From contig NZ_LR732544.1 in NCBI RefSeq assembly GCF_902506575.1, positions 1,156,506 to 1,220,505 of the forward strand: a DNA stretch of 64,000 bases. The letters are read 5' to 3'. Made by a program: the position numbers and the translations under genes. Below the pieces are notes generated by a model. The model was not told where the DNA came from. It was given only the letters and a program-made list of their open reading frames with translations, and made no database searches. The stretch's first letter is position 1; each line of letters starts with the position of its first letter. Positions 52,206-60,506 of the stretch are shown here, piece by piece. The DNA is from Streptomyces mexicanus. GTDB lineage: Bacteria; Actinomycetota; Actinomycetes; Streptomycetales; Streptomycetaceae.

Positions 52206-52652
52206 TCAAACCGCTCGCAGCCAGGCCCCCAGCCCTCGCCGTCCGGCCCGCATCATCAGCCGGTGGTTCAGCCGGAAAAAGGGCCGGCCCGGCACCGCCA
52301 GCCGTCTGAGCAGCGGCCTGCGGACACGGACCTCCTGGTCGTACCGGGCGAGTGTGCCGGACCCGTGCGCGGTGAGCGTCCAGCGCGCCCAGCCGTCCAG
52401 GTCCCCGGTCAGCGCGGTCTCCAGGACCCCGGCGGCACGGTCGCGCCGCACCTCGCGCACGGTGACGGTCAGGTCGTACGGCAGCAGGGAGCGGACGCGG
52501 ATCACGCCGGTGGTCGCACCGGTGCGGCGCACCTCGCGCACCTGCCGCCACCACCTCGGGTAGTCCTCCACCCGCTCCAGCGCCCGGTGGACGGCGGCGG
52601 GCGGTGCGGCCAGGTGCCACCGGCTGTGAAAGCGGTAGTGGGTCCAGTCCAT
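52206..52652 (-). CDS. SRPBCC (START/Bet v1-like) protein
   Basis: A 148-residue protein of the SRPBCC superfamily, ligand-binding helix-grip fold. N-terminal block MDWTHYRFHSRWHLAAPPA is followed by RALERVEDYPRWWRQVREV and a beta-rich centre; the C-terminal helix region has RPFFRLNHRLMMRAGRRGLG. Such proteins include polyketide cyclases and lipid carriers; function here cannot be assigned. It lies alone between the two tRNA-Val genes. Confidence 0.8.
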   Translation of the reverse strand: MDWTHYRFHSRWHLAAPPAAVHRALERVEDYPRWWRQVREVRRTGATTGVIRVRSLLPYDLTVTVREVRRDRAAGVLETALTGDLDGWARWTLTAHGSGTLARYDQEVRVRRPLLRRLAVPGRPFFRLNHRLMMRAGRRGLGAWLRAV

Positions 52653-52920
52653 GACCGTCCAGTGTGCCGGGTGCCGGACCGCTCAGCCGGCTTTTCCCCA
52701 GAAGTTCCGGGGTGCGGCTCTGCGCAGAGAATTCCCCGGACCGTTTTCCAAAAGGCCGTCACATTCCTTGTGAAGTACGACAAGAAGGGTGTTCTTCCGG
52801 CTCTCGCCCAGCGGGCGGGCGCGACAATTCCGAGCCGGGTGAGGTGCCTTCCGTGGAAGAGCGCCGCCGCACGGGCGACGGCGCTCCCGGCCAGTGTGGC
52901 CCGGGGCGCCCCGTGCGGCA

Positions 52921-52936
52921 TGAGTACGCGTACTCA
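52921..52936. promoter_or_regulatory. Perfect 16-bp palindrome
   Basis: TGAGTACGCGTACTCA is symmetric at every position. Such sites are usual for dimeric regulators (for example TetR family), but no regulated gene is close, so its role is unknown. Confidence 0.4.
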
Positions 52937-52967
52937 GACGGCGGCGGTGCGGGCGGCGCGCACATGC

Positions 52968-53003
52968 CGGTGGCCCGTCCGCGTGATCGCGGACGGGCCA
53001 CCG
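52968..53003. terminator. tRNA-Val terminator hairpin
   Basis: A perfect 16-bp stem with a 4-nt TGAT loop, 8 bp beyond the 3' end of the leftward tRNA-Val at 53012. Confidence 0.75.
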
Positions 53004-53011
53004 TGCCGGGG

Positions 53012-53083
53012 TGGGCGATACTGGGATCGAACCAGTGACCTCTTCGGTGTGAACGAAGCGCTCTCCCGCTGAGCTAATCGCCC
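53012..53083 (-). tRNA. tRNA-Val (anticodon CAC), second copy
   Basis: Same 72-nt sequence as at 52095-52166, again on the minus strand with a strong hairpin directly after its 3' end. A local duplication is likely. Confidence 0.96.
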
Positions 53084-53155
53084 GGGCGCAGGAAGAACAT
53101 TACCGCATGTGAGGGGGTGCTCCCGACCGGGGCCCGCCTCGGTCGGCGGCCGCGG

Positions 53156-53638
53156 TCACTGATCGCGGATCTTCCAGGGCAGGACGAGGCCGAACGTCCA
53201 GATGTAGAGCGCGGCGAGCGCCGCGACGATCACGAGGCCGGTCACCGTGAGGACGATGTTGCGGCGCCGCACCCTGGGGTCCAGGGCCCGCTGGGCCGCC
53301 TCGGTGACCTTGCGCTTGGTCCAGCGCAGCACGAGCTGGGCCCACACGAACTCGGTCGCCCAGATCGCCATGCCGGCGAAGATCACGACCCAGCCCGGTC
53401 CGGGCAGCGGGAGCATGACGACGCCGGCGGCCACCACCGCCAGGCCGACGACGAAGACGCCGACCTGCCAGCTCAGGTGCAGCGCGCGCCGGGAGCGGAC
53501 GAACTCGGGCGCGCGCGAGCCCAGCCCCCGGCGCTCCTGTCCCTGTGGCCCCCGCTGTCCCGCGTTCGCCTCCGCCTCCGTGGTCGCCGCGTCCGGTGGC
53601 CCGGAAACCCGGCCCGACTCGTCACTCCCCGTATTCAT
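53156..53638 (-). CDS. Small membrane protein (TIGR02611-like)
   Basis: A 160-residue protein. Residues 1-50 are hydrophilic; then a conserved hydrophobic core with VGLAVVAAGVVMLPLPGPGWVVIFAGMAIW (one long or two TM helices) and a C-terminal TM helix (VTGLVIVAALAALYIW). The PGPGW core is known as TIGR02611. ATG 53638 is preferred; an ATG at 53644 is in frame. It is divergent from ssgB. Confidence 0.8.
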   Translation of the reverse strand: MNTGSDESGRVSGPPDAATTEAEANAGQRGPQGQERRGLGSRAPEFVRSRRALHLSWQVGVFVVGLAVVAAGVVMLPLPGPGWVVIFAGMAIWATEFVWAQLVLRWTKRKVTEAAQRALDPRVRRRNIVLTVTGLVIVAALAALYIWTFGLVLPWKIRDQ

Positions 53639-53829
53639 ATGCATGAACCCTACCGGAGAGAAACAAGTCACCGGAATGGCCGCACTACGCGAACCGGCTC
53701 TCGGCCGGAAGAGTTACGTAAAGCAAAGCAAAACACTCAGAGGGGTTTACAACGGCACCGTAGGTGGCATGTCGATTTCGCCGACGTGCGAATCCCCGAG
53801 CGCACACTGAGCGAAAGGCCCTGGCGCTT
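53639..53829 (+). promoter_or_regulatory. ssgB promoter region
   Basis: This 191-bp gap between divergent genes must hold the ssgB promoter. A GTTTAC at 53745-53750, with weak GGTGGC after 14 bases, could be a sigma-H/F type promoter, which is reported for ssgB. The stretch 53801-53815 keeps the ACnCTGnG core of a BldD box but lacks two T positions. Both are low-confidence reads. Confidence 0.35.
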
Positions 53830-54243
53830 ATGAACACCACGGTCAGCTGCGAGCTGCACCTGCGCCTCGTTGTGTCGAGCGAGTCCTCCCTGCCTGTCCC
53901 CGCAGGCCTGCGGTACGACACGGCCGACCCCTACGCCGTGCACGCCACCTTCCACACCGGAGCCGAGGAGACCGTCGAGTGGGTGTTCGCCCGCGACCTC
54001 CTCGCCGAGGGGCTTCACCGTCCCACTGGAACCGGCGACGTCCGAGTCTGGCCGTCGCGCAGTCATGGTCAGGGCGTCGTGTGCATCGCCCTCAGCTCCC
54101 CGGAGGGCGAGGCCCTGCTCGAGGCCCCGGCGCGGGCCCTGGAGTCCTTCCTGAAGCGGACGGACGCGGCCGTGCCCCCCGGCACGGAACACCGGCACTT
54201 CGATCTGGATCAGGAGCTGTCGCACATCCTCGCGGAAAGTTGA
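53830..54243 (+). CDS. ssgB: SsgB, sporulation septum-site protein
   Basis: A 137-residue SsgA-like protein. SsgB, with SsgA, recruits FtsZ to future septa in aerial hyphae, so it fixes where spores form. The sequence MNTTVSCELHLRLVVSSESS and the block DPYAVHATFHTGAEETVEWVFARDLL are the family core, ending in DLDQELSHILAES. Length equals S. coelicolor SsgB as I recall it. Start ATG 53830; the longer frame from 53764 is excluded because it enters the promoter. Confidence 0.97.
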   Translation: MNTTVSCELHLRLVVSSESSLPVPAGLRYDTADPYAVHATFHTGAEETVEWVFARDLLAEGLHRPTGTGDVRVWPSRSHGQGVVCIALSSPEGEALLEAPARALESFLKRTDAAVPPGTEHRHFDLDQELSHILAES

Positions 54244-54330
54244 CGGTGGGCCCGTCGAGGCCCTTCGAGCTGCCCTTGCCGTCCACTCGGGGAGACGGCC
54301 GGGGCCAGGACAATCGCATACGGGACACAC

Positions 54331-54362
54331 CCGGCACCGGCCCCCGCGAGGGCCGGTGCCGG
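54331..54362. terminator. ssgB terminator hairpin
   Basis: A perfect 13-bp stem (54331-54343 with 54350-54362, 6-nt loop) about 90 bp beyond the ssgB stop and 99 bp before the next gene. Confidence 0.65.
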
Positions 54363-54460
54363 CGTGCGTCGGTGACGACGCTGCTCCGGGTGCGGCCGAG
54401 CCACTACCATCGGCCTGCATCGGCGGGCGTGTGCCCGATTCCCAGGGCAGGGAGCGAAAC

Positions 54461-55021
54461 GTGCTGATCACCCACGACACCCGGTGCGCGCTGGACACCG
54501 TGGTGGATCTGGTGAACACCGCGCCGGAGGACGATGCGGCGCCGGACGGGCTGGCGGACGTCGCGGCACTCGAGGAATTCGTACGAAGCCACGAGATCAG
54601 CGACATCGGTGTGCTGTCGGAGTTCGACCTGTCGGCGGTGCGCAGGATCCGCGGCCGGTTCGCGGGGATCTTCGCGGCCCCTGACTCCCGCACGGCCGCC
54701 GGAATGATCAACGAGCTGGTCGCCGCGGCGGGCACCACGCCCCGGCTGACGGACCACGACGGCTACGACTGGCACGTGCACTACTTCGCCCCGGGTGCCT
54801 CGGTCGCCGATCACCTGGCGGCGGACTGCGGGATGGCGCTCGCGTTCTTCGTGGTGGCCGGGGAGCAGGAGCGGCTGCGGCGGTGCGAGGCGCCCGCCTG
54901 CCGGCGCGCCTTCGTGGATCTCTCCCGCACCCGGTCGCGGCGGTACTGCGACAGCCGCCCCTGCGGCAACCGCCTGCACGTGGCCGCCTACCGGGCGCGG
55001 CGCAAGGAGGCGGCGGGCTGA
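54461..55021 (+). CDS. CGNR zinc-finger/ABATE-like transcription regulator
   Basis: A 186-residue protein of the ABATE/CGNR family. The N-terminal ABATE-like stress-sensing region runs to about residue 130; the C-terminal zinc finger contains CEAPACRRAFVD, the cysteine CDSRPCGNRLHV with the CGNR signature, and a basic tail (YRARRKEA). These proteins are predicted DNA-binding regulators. GTG 54461 with AGGGAG upstream. Confidence 0.9.
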   Translation: MLITHDTRCALDTVVDLVNTAPEDDAAPDGLADVAALEEFVRSHEISDIGVLSEFDLSAVRRIRGRFAGIFAAPDSRTAAGMINELVAAAGTTPRLTDHDGYDWHVHYFAPGASVADHLAADCGMALAFFVVAGEQERLRRCEAPACRRAFVDLSRTRSRRYCDSRPCGNRLHVAAYRARRKEAAG

Positions 55022-55119
55022 CGCGCGGGCCCGGGAGCCCCGGCCCGCGGAACCGCTCACCGGCCATGGCGCGCTCTCGTGGTCCCCGGCGGGTGACGCC
55101 GAGGACCCACGGATACGGC

Positions 55120-55272
55120 TCACAGCAACAGCAGGTCGTGCAACGCAGCCATGAGCAGCAGACACCCGATCACCGCAAGGAAGATCATCAGCGGTGGCTG
55201 GGATAGGGCGAAGAGGCACCCGCGCGGCTCGTCCTCGGGCGGCGCGGCCTCGCTCTGTGTCGTGTCCACCAT
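55120..55272 (-). CDS. Small 50-residue membrane protein
   Basis: A reading frame of 50 codons, below usual length limits, on the minus strand. N terminus MVDTTQSEAAPPEDEPRG is acidic and soluble; residues 21-50 are hydrophobic (FALSQPPLMIFLAVIGCLLL) and end DLLLL. The topology suits a small bitopic membrane protein, and Streptomyces has conserved small membrane proteins next to ssgB as I recall. ATG 55272 and the GTG just after are both possible starts. It is a real candidate that a minimum-length ORF filter misses. Confidence 0.65.
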   Translation of the reverse strand: MVDTTQSEAAPPEDEPRGCLFALSQPPLMIFLAVIGCLLLMAALHDLLLL

Positions 55273-55698
55273 CTCGCGGCGATGATGGCGCAGGTCAGGC
55301 CGCCGACGCGATCAGCACGCGCGGAATGCTCGGGAGTTCGCCGTTTGCGCGATCTTCGCTTCGATTCGGCCCGGGACTTGATCGTTCGGATGTCGATCAC
55401 TGTCAGGCGCGACCCGCGCCACCGCGTGACGGCTCTCCTCGCGACGGCTCTCTCCTCAAGGGCTCTCCCCCGCGGCACGGCAGTCGTCGCGGGGCGCATC
55501 CGCCCGGCGGCGCAGGGCCACCGGCGCCCGGAGGCACAGCGCCACCGCCCGGCGGGGGGGGGCTCACCGGCACCCGGCGGCACGGATCACTCACGCCCCG
55601 CGGGGCGGCTCACCGGCGCGCGGTGGCGCGGGTCGCTGCCGCGCGGCGCGGCACGGGCCGCTCGTGCCCGGTGGCCCGTGCGTCAGGCGAGGCGCACG
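55273..55698. other. Repeat-rich region without genes
   Basis: No gene is supported in these 426 bases. It contains degenerate direct repeats of GGCTCTCCTC and GGCTCACCGGC, and a run of nine G at about 55554-55562. The promoter of the small membrane-protein gene must lie at its left end. Confidence 0.5.
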
Positions 55699-56163
55699 TC
55701 ATATGCCGTGCTTCTTCAGGATGGCCTCGATCTCGCTGAAGTCCTCGTCCCCGCGGGAGCCGGCCGCCGGGCGCGCGGCCGGGGGCTCGGCCCCGCCGCC
55801 CGGTGCACGGCGGCCGGACCCCAGGGAGGGCGCCGACGCCGTCGGGGCGACCGCGCCCTGGTCCGCGGCGGCGCGGGCCGCCGCCCTGCGCTCCTTGCGC
55901 GTGCCGCCGCGGCGGCGCTCGACCGCTCGGGTCGTCACGAAGAGCACCCAGGCGCAGCCGAGCAGGCCGAAGCCCGCCCAGGCGGTCGGGCTGAACGCGG
56001 TGCGGGCGAGCCAGCCGACGGCCCCGGTCATCACCAGGGCGACCGGGACGAGGGAGTAGGCGGCGATGCGGACGGCCGCGAGGAAACGCTTGCGGTACGC
56101 GGTGACCGCGGCGATGCCGAGGCCGGCCGCGGAGACGGCGGAACAGACGGTCTCGGCAATCAT
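55699..56163 (-). CDS. Predicted membrane protein
   Basis: A 154-residue protein with about three hydrophobic helices (ETVCSAVSAAGLGIAAVTA; RIAAYSLVPVALVMTGAVGW; AGFGLLGCAWVLFVTT) and a basic, then Ala/Gly/Pro-rich tail ending DFSEIEAILKKHGI. I do not recognise a family. The start ATG 56163 is set by a GGAGG just upstream; the longer frame from 56412 crosses the divergent promoter. Confidence 0.7.
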   Translation of the reverse strand: MIAETVCSAVSAAGLGIAAVTAYRKRFLAAVRIAAYSLVPVALVMTGAVGWLARTAFSPTAWAGFGLLGCAWVLFVTTRAVERRRGGTRKERRAAARAAADQGAVAPTASAPSLGSGRRAPGGGAEPPAARPAAGSRGDEDFSEIEAILKKHGI

Positions 56164-56390
56164 CCGGTCCTCCAGGCAGGGCTCGCCGATCGGGCAGTTC
56201 GTCCCTTCCATCCTGCACCGCCCCCCGGCCGGCGGGCCACGATCCGGGAGCAGATCAGGGACATCTCCGGGTCGGCTCCTCCACAGGTGCCGGCGGCGCT
56301 CGCCGCGCGGATCCGCGGGGGCCGGGCGGTGGACCGGGCGTGGGCCGGTGCAGGTTGGGTCCTGCGCGGCGGGCCTGGAAGACTGGCCCC

Positions 56391-56918
56391 ATGAGCGACT
56401 CCTCCCCCGCACGTGCCGTCCCGGTTCTCGACGTCTGGTGCGAGCTGCAGTGCCCGGACTGCCGCACCGCGCTGGACGACCTGCGCGCCCTGCGCGCCCG
56501 CTACGGCGACCGGCTGGAGCTGCGGCTGCGCCACTTCCCGCTGGAGAAGCACAAGCACGCCTTCGCCGCCGCGCAGGCCGCCGAGGAGGCGGCCGCCCAG
56601 GGGAAGCTGTGGCCGTACGTGGAGGCCGTGCTTCAGCGGGTGGCGGAACTGGACCGCAAGGGCGAGGCGCTGCTCGTCGAGGTGGCCCGGGAGCTGGGAC
56701 TGGACGCCGAGGAGGTCGACACCGCGCTGGTGGACGGCCGGCACATCCTGATCGTCGACGCCGACCAGGCCGAGGGCAAGGCGATCGGCGTCACCGGGAC
56801 GCCGACGTACGTCATCGGCGGCGAGCGGCTGGACGGCGGCAAGAGCCAGGAGGGGCTGCGCGGGCGCATCGAGGAGATCGCCGACCGCCTGCTGGACGAG
56901 GCCGGGCAGGCGGGCTGA
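56391..56918 (+). CDS. DsbA-like thioredoxin-fold oxidoreductase
   Basis: A 175-residue thioredoxin-fold protein. The active site CPDC is at residues 21-24 with another Cys at 17 (WCELQCPDC); the cis-Pro loop is VTGTPTYVIGG; a helical insertion typical of DsbA/FrnE is in the middle. It has no signal peptide, so it acts in the cytoplasm and is not the obvious VKOR partner. ATG 56391, divergent from the membrane protein. Confidence 0.88.
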   Translation: MSDSSPARAVPVLDVWCELQCPDCRTALDDLRALRARYGDRLELRLRHFPLEKHKHAFAAAQAAEEAAAQGKLWPYVEAVLQRVAELDRKGEALLVEVARELGLDAEEVDTALVDGRHILIVDADQAEGKAIGVTGTPTYVIGGERLDGGKSQEGLRGRIEEIADRLLDEAGQAG

Positions 56919-56992
56919 CGCACACGGACCGGTCGCCCGCGGGGAGCCGGGCCGGAGCCGTGCCGCCGGCCGTCGTCACAGCGGCCGCCTGC

Positions 56993-57052
56993 GTGGTCCT
57001 CGGGTCCTCGGAGCGGCCCTCGGGTCCTCGTGGTCCTCGGATCCTCGCGGCC
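56993..57052. repeat. Degenerate tandem repeat (GGTCCTCGG type)
   Basis: Several imperfect copies of GGTCCTCGG or GGCCCTCGG are arranged in tandem in the gap between the DsbA-like and GNAT genes. It may form alternating hairpins and may be prone to length change. Confidence 0.55.
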
Positions 57053-57053
57053 C

Positions 57054-57890
57054 TCAGAGCAGTTCCTTGAAGAAGGCGTACCGGACCGGGCGGTAGCCCA
57101 GGGAGTCGTAGAGGCGTTCCGCGGGGGTGTTGCCCGCGAAGACGTTCAGGCCCAGGACGTGTTTGCCCGCGGCCACCGCCTGGGCCTCGGCCAGCAGCAT
57201 CAGGGAACGGCCGTGACCGCGGCCGCGGAAGCGCGCGTCGGCCTCGACGTCGAAGACGTAGGCCCTGTCCTCGCCCGCCGCGTCCCCGATCGCCAGCCAC
57301 AGGGTGCCGACCGCGGTGCCCTCGTGCTCCAGGACGCTGAGCAGCATGCCGGGGGTCGCCCGCCCCTGCGGCAGCAGGCGGGCGTGCTCGGACTCCGACT
57401 TGGCCCACGCCTGGTCCTCGGGGACGCCGCGGTCGATCCAGCTGCGGGCGTAGGCGGCCTTGCCGTGCTCCTCCCACGCCCCGTACTCGGCGTCCGTCAT
57501 GGGCCTGCCCCGGCTGCCGGCGGGCAGGGCGGGGGCGGTGGTGCCGAGGCCCTTCTCCATGTTCCGGTTGCGCTCGACGTAACCGAGGGCCGTGACCAGC
57601 CGGACCACGCCCTCGGCGGTGGCCGGCACGTCGATCTCGATCCGCTCGCAGCCCCAGCCGCGCACCACCCCCTCGGCGGCCAGCGCGGCCACGGTGCCGC
57701 GGCCCCGCCCGCGGTCCGGCTCGTCGATGCGCAGGTCCCGGATCCTGGCCACGCGCGGTCCGAAGACGGGGTGGGTGGCGAGGTGGGTCACGCCGACGGG
57801 GCGGCTGTTCACGCACACCTGGTAGCGGCGTGAACGGGTCCCGTCCTCGTGGGGCTGAAGCGGCTCGGCCGGCCGCAGGGTGGTGGTCAT
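57054..57890 (-). CDS. Tandem GNAT acetyltransferase
   Basis: A 278-residue protein made of two GNAT folds. The first has the acetyl-CoA loop EPDRGRGRGTVAALA, the second FRGRGHGRSLMLLAEA followed by GLNVFAGNTPAERLYDSLGYRPV, a complete motif A/B. Only the second has a full C-terminal signature, so the first may be structural. The substrate is unknown. Start ATG 57890, with a GTG at 57893 also possible. Confidence 0.85.
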   Translation of the reverse strand: MTTTLRPAEPLQPHEDGTRSRRYQVCVNSRPVGVTHLATHPVFGPRVARIRDLRIDEPDRGRGRGTVAALAAEGVVRGWGCERIEIDVPATAEGVVRLVTALGYVERNRNMEKGLGTTAPALPAGSRGRPMTDAEYGAWEEHGKAAYARSWIDRGVPEDQAWAKSESEHARLLPQGRATPGMLLSVLEHEGTAVGTLWLAIGDAAGEDRAYVFDVEADARFRGRGHGRSLMLLAEAQAVAAGKHVLGLNVFAGNTPAERLYDSLGYRPVRYAFFKELL

Positions 57891-58003
57891 CACGGGTGTT
57901 CTTACCCGTCGCGGCCGAGTTCGTCAGCCGGTTTTCCGTCGGGGCCGCAAGTGCGCCCCGCCCGGGCGGCGTTGGGGCCGGTGCGCGGGCTGAGGCCGGG
58001 CCG

Positions 58004-58825
58004 TCAGGGATCCAGGTCGTCGCCGGACCGCTCCTCGAAGATCCGCATGGCCTTGGCGGTCACCGGGCCCGCGGTGCCGGGCAGTTCGCGGTCGTCGACG
58101 CGGTGCACGGCCTGGATGTCGCGCAGCGTGGAGGTGAGGAAGACCTCTTCGGCCTCCCGCAGGACGTCCAGCGGCAGGTCGGTCTCCTTCGCGCCCGTCC
58201 ACTCGATCGCGAGGGCACGGGTGACGCCGGCCAGGCAGCCGGAGGCGAGCGGCGGGGTGTGGGTCTCGCCGTCCAGGACGACGAACACGTTGGAGCCGGT
58301 GCCCTCGCACAGCCGTCCGGCCGTGTTGCCGAACAGGGCCTCGGATGCGCCGTGCCGGTGCGCGTGGGCGAGGGCGACGACGTTCTCGGCGTAGGAGGTG
58401 GTCTTCAGGCCGGTGAGCGCGCCGCGTTCGTTGCGCGTCCAGGGAACCGTGACGACGGCGGTGGAGTCGGGGCGGCGGGTGGTCTCGCCGAGGGCGACCA
58501 CGAGGGTGGTGCCCTGGTCGCCGCGGTCGGAGCCGAGCGGGCCGTGGCCGCCGGTGAAGGTGATGCGCAGCCGGCCCAGCGGCATCGGGTTGGCCTCCAG
58601 GACGGCGGCGCAGGCGCGGCGGACCTCGTCGTGGTCGGGGTCGGGCAGGCCCAGCCCGCGCGCGGAGCGGGTCAGCCGCTGCAGGTGGCGGGTGAGCGCG
58701 AACGGCTTGCCGTCGACCGCCTTCACCGTCTCGAAGATGCCGTCGCCCACGGTCAGCCCGTGGTCGAGGACGGAGACACGGGCGGCCTCGATGTCCCGCA
58801 GCGCGCCGTCGAGCCAGACCTTCAC
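58004..58825 (-). CDS. pabC: 4-amino-4-deoxychorismate lyase (class IV aminotransferase)
   Basis: A 273-residue fold-type IV PLP enzyme. The PLP lysine is in GLKTTSYAEN, and the phosphate-binding block is GLVTGDGIFETVK-like (LTVGDGIFETVK) with EGTGSNVFVV. It releases pyruvate from aminodeoxychorismate to give p-aminobenzoate for folate; a D-amino-acid aminotransferase role is less likely because pabB is adjacent. Starts at ATG 58825, 60 bp after pabB, same strand. Confidence 0.9.
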   Translation of the reverse strand: MKVWLDGALRDIEAARVSVLDHGLTVGDGIFETVKAVDGKPFALTRHLQRLTRSARGLGLPDPDHDEVRRACAAVLEANPMPLGRLRITFTGGHGPLGSDRGDQGTTLVVALGETTRRPDSTAVVTVPWTRNERGALTGLKTTSYAENVVALAHAHRHGASEALFGNTAGRLCEGTGSNVFVVLDGETHTPPLASGCLAGVTRALAIEWTGAKETDLPLDVLREAEEVFLTSTLRDIQAVHRVDDRELPGTAGPVTAKAMRIFEERSGDDLDP

Positions 58826-58885
58826 TGGTTTTCCACCTCACCTGTTCCGCAGCGGCCGCGTCGCCCCGGCCGTACGTCCCTATTC

Positions 58886-59923
58886 CTAGACCGTCTCGTA
58901 CGTCCCCGACGCTACCGCGAGCAGCCGGGCCGCCTTCAGCTCGGTCTCCCGCCACTCCCCCTCGGGGTCGGAGCCCCAGGTGATGCCGGCGCCCGCGCCG
59001 AAGCGCAGCAGCGCCGTGCCGCCCGGGGCGCGGTCGATCCAGAAGGTGCGGATGCCGACGGCCAGCTCGCCCACGCCGCGGTCGGCGTCGACCCAGCCGA
59101 CGGCGCCGCAGTAGGGGCCGCGGGGCGCGGTCTCCAGGGCGTCGATGATCCGCATGGCGCTCGACTTGGGCGCGCCGGTGATCGAGCCGGCCGGGAAGGC
59201 GGCGGCGAGCAGCTCGGGCCAGCCGGCTCCGGCGCGCAGCTCGCCGCGGACGGTGGAGACGAGGTGGACCAGGCCGGGGTGCTTCTCCACGGCGCACAGG
59301 TCGGGCACGGTGACGGAGCCGGTGGTGCAGACCTGCCCGAGGTCGTTGCGGACCAGGTCGACGATCATCACGTTCTCGGCGCGGTCCTTCTCCAGCAGGT
59401 CCGCCTCGGTGCGGGCCGTGCCCTTGATCGGTCCGGACTCCACCGTCCGTCCCGCGCGGCGCAGGAACAGCTCAGGGGAGGCGGTGGCGATCTCCACCCC
59501 GTGCCCGGGCAGCCGAATCGTTCCGGCGTACGGCGCCGGGTTGCCGCGGGCCAGGACCGCGGTCAGGGCGTCCACGTCGGCGTCCGGCGCGACGGGCGCG
59601 GACAGCACGCGGCAGAGGTTCACCTGGTAGACCTCGCCGGCCGCGATGTGCTCGCGGACGCGCCGTACGCCCGCCGTGTACGCGGCGCGGTCGAGGGAGG
59701 ACGTCCAGTCACCGGCGGCCGGGCCCCGCCACCGGCCGGGCACGGGCAGGGGCACCGGCTCCCGGCGTACGTCGCCGAAGCGCGCGCAGGTGAGCCGGCC
59801 CTCGTAGTCCGCGGCGACGGCCCAGAAGCCGGTGGACTCCAGGGCGGCCGGGTCACGGGTGACATCGGTCAGGCCGGTGGCGAGGCGGTCGCCGAACCGG
59901 GCGAGAGGGGGCAGGTCGAGCAC
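58886..59923 (-). CDS. pabB: Aminodeoxychorismate synthase component I
   Basis: A 345-residue chorismate-binding enzyme. The signatures PIKGTARTEADLLEK, ENVMIVDLVRNDLGQVC and GSITGAPKSSAMRIIDALE are complete. It aminates chorismate from the aro operon at the left of the window. It lacks the N-terminal half of larger PabB, and no PabA amidotransferase is seen. GTG 59923 lies eight bases after a TACACT -10-like hexamer, so the mRNA might be leaderless. Confidence 0.9.
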   Translation of the reverse strand: MLDLPPLARFGDRLATGLTDVTRDPAALESTGFWAVAADYEGRLTCARFGDVRREPVPLPVPGRWRGPAAGDWTSSLDRAAYTAGVRRVREHIAAGEVYQVNLCRVLSAPVAPDADVDALTAVLARGNPAPYAGTIRLPGHGVEIATASPELFLRRAGRTVESGPIKGTARTEADLLEKDRAENVMIVDLVRNDLGQVCTTGSVTVPDLCAVEKHPGLVHLVSTVRGELRAGAGWPELLAAAFPAGSITGAPKSSAMRIIDALETAPRGPYCGAVGWVDADRGVGELAVGIRTFWIDRAPGGTALLRFGAGAGITWGSDPEGEWRETELKAARLLAVASGTYETV

Positions 59924-60030
59924 AGGGCCGAGTGTAGGAGGGTGTCCGGCGGGTGGACCGTGCGTGTCCTTCCGGGGGCCTGACCGGGTCCTTGCGGACG
60001 GGCGGCGCAGCACGCTGCGCAAACGCGTTT

Positions 60031-60058
60031 TTGTACTGGCCGGGGAATCCGCTAGAGT
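60031..60058 (+). promoter_or_regulatory. tRNA array promoter
   Basis: A -35 TTGTAC (60031-60036) and a -10 TAGAGT (60053-60058) are 16 bp apart, 40 bp before the first tRNA. It is a plausible housekeeping promoter for the tRNA array. Confidence 0.7.
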
Positions 60059-60099
60059 TCAACACGTCGCCGGGACGCGGAAGCGGACCGAAACGACAG

Positions 60100-60172
60100 G
60101 CGGACGTAGCTCAGTTGGTAGAGCGCAACCTTGCCAAGGTTGAGGTCGCGAGTTCGAGCCTCGTCGTCCGCT
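60100..60172 (+). tRNA. tRNA-Gly (anticodon GCC)
   Basis: A 73-nt cloverleaf: acceptor GCGGACG/CGTCCGC, D-arm GCTC..GAGC, anticodon loop TTGCCAA (GCC), T-loop TTCGAGC. First of five tRNA genes. Confidence 0.97.
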
Positions 60173-60207
60173 CGAGGATGAGGGGATCTCCCGGTCCCCA
60201 CGCTCCT

Positions 60208-60278
60208 GGTGGAGTGGCCGAGAGGCGAGGCAACGGCCTGCAAAGCCGTCTACACGGGTTCAAATCCCGTCTCCACCT
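60208..60278 (+). tRNA. tRNA-Cys (anticodon GCA)
   Basis: A 71-nt cloverleaf: acceptor GGTGGAG/CTCCACC, anticodon loop CTGCAAA (GCA), T-loop TTCAAAT. The CCA end is encoded (60279-60281) and the next tRNA starts one base later. Confidence 0.97.
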
Positions 60279-60282
60279 CCAA

Positions 60283-60354
60283 GGACGATTAGCTCAGCGG
60301 GAGAGCGCTTCCCTGACACGGAAGAGGTCACTGGTTCAATCCCAGTATCGTCCA
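60283..60354 (+). tRNA. tRNA-Val (anticodon GAC), copy 1
   Basis: A 72-nt cloverleaf with acceptor GGACGAT/ATCGTCC and anticodon loop CTGACAC (GAC). First of three near-identical copies. Confidence 0.97.
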
Positions 60355-60380
60355 CTGGATCTGACGAAGATCCTTCACCC

Positions 60381-60452
60381 GCGCGATTAGCTCAGCGGGA
60401 GAGCGCTTCCCTGACACGGAAGAGGTCACTGGTTCAATCCCAGTATCGCGCA
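60381..60452 (+). tRNA. tRNA-Val (anticodon GAC), copy 2
   Basis: Same body as copy 1, but the acceptor stem is GCGCGAT/ATCGCGC, so the second and sixth base pairs have changed together and the stem remains fully paired. Confidence 0.96.
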
Positions 60453-60506
60453 CGCAATGCCCATGATCGGCCCCGGTGGGTGACACCGGAGTGATCGTGG
60501 TCCCGA

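Larger units (their letters stand above)
52653..53011. other. Intergenic region between SRPBCC gene and second tRNA-Val
   Basis: No gene is supported in these 359 bases. They hold a perfect 16-bp palindrome TGAGTACGCGTACTCA (52921-52936), which looks like a regulator operator without a nearby target, and a 16-bp stem hairpin (52968-52983 with 52988-53003), which terminates the leftward tRNA-Val. Confidence 0.6.

Noticed and set aside
55554..55562. Run of nine G as a regulatory element
   Set aside because: In this artefact-bearing assembly a homopolymer in a non-coding region is more likely sequencing noise.
59924..59990. Strong promoter for pabB
   Set aside because: A TACACT -10-like hexamer is close to the GTG but has no -35, so only a weak leaderless start can be suggested.
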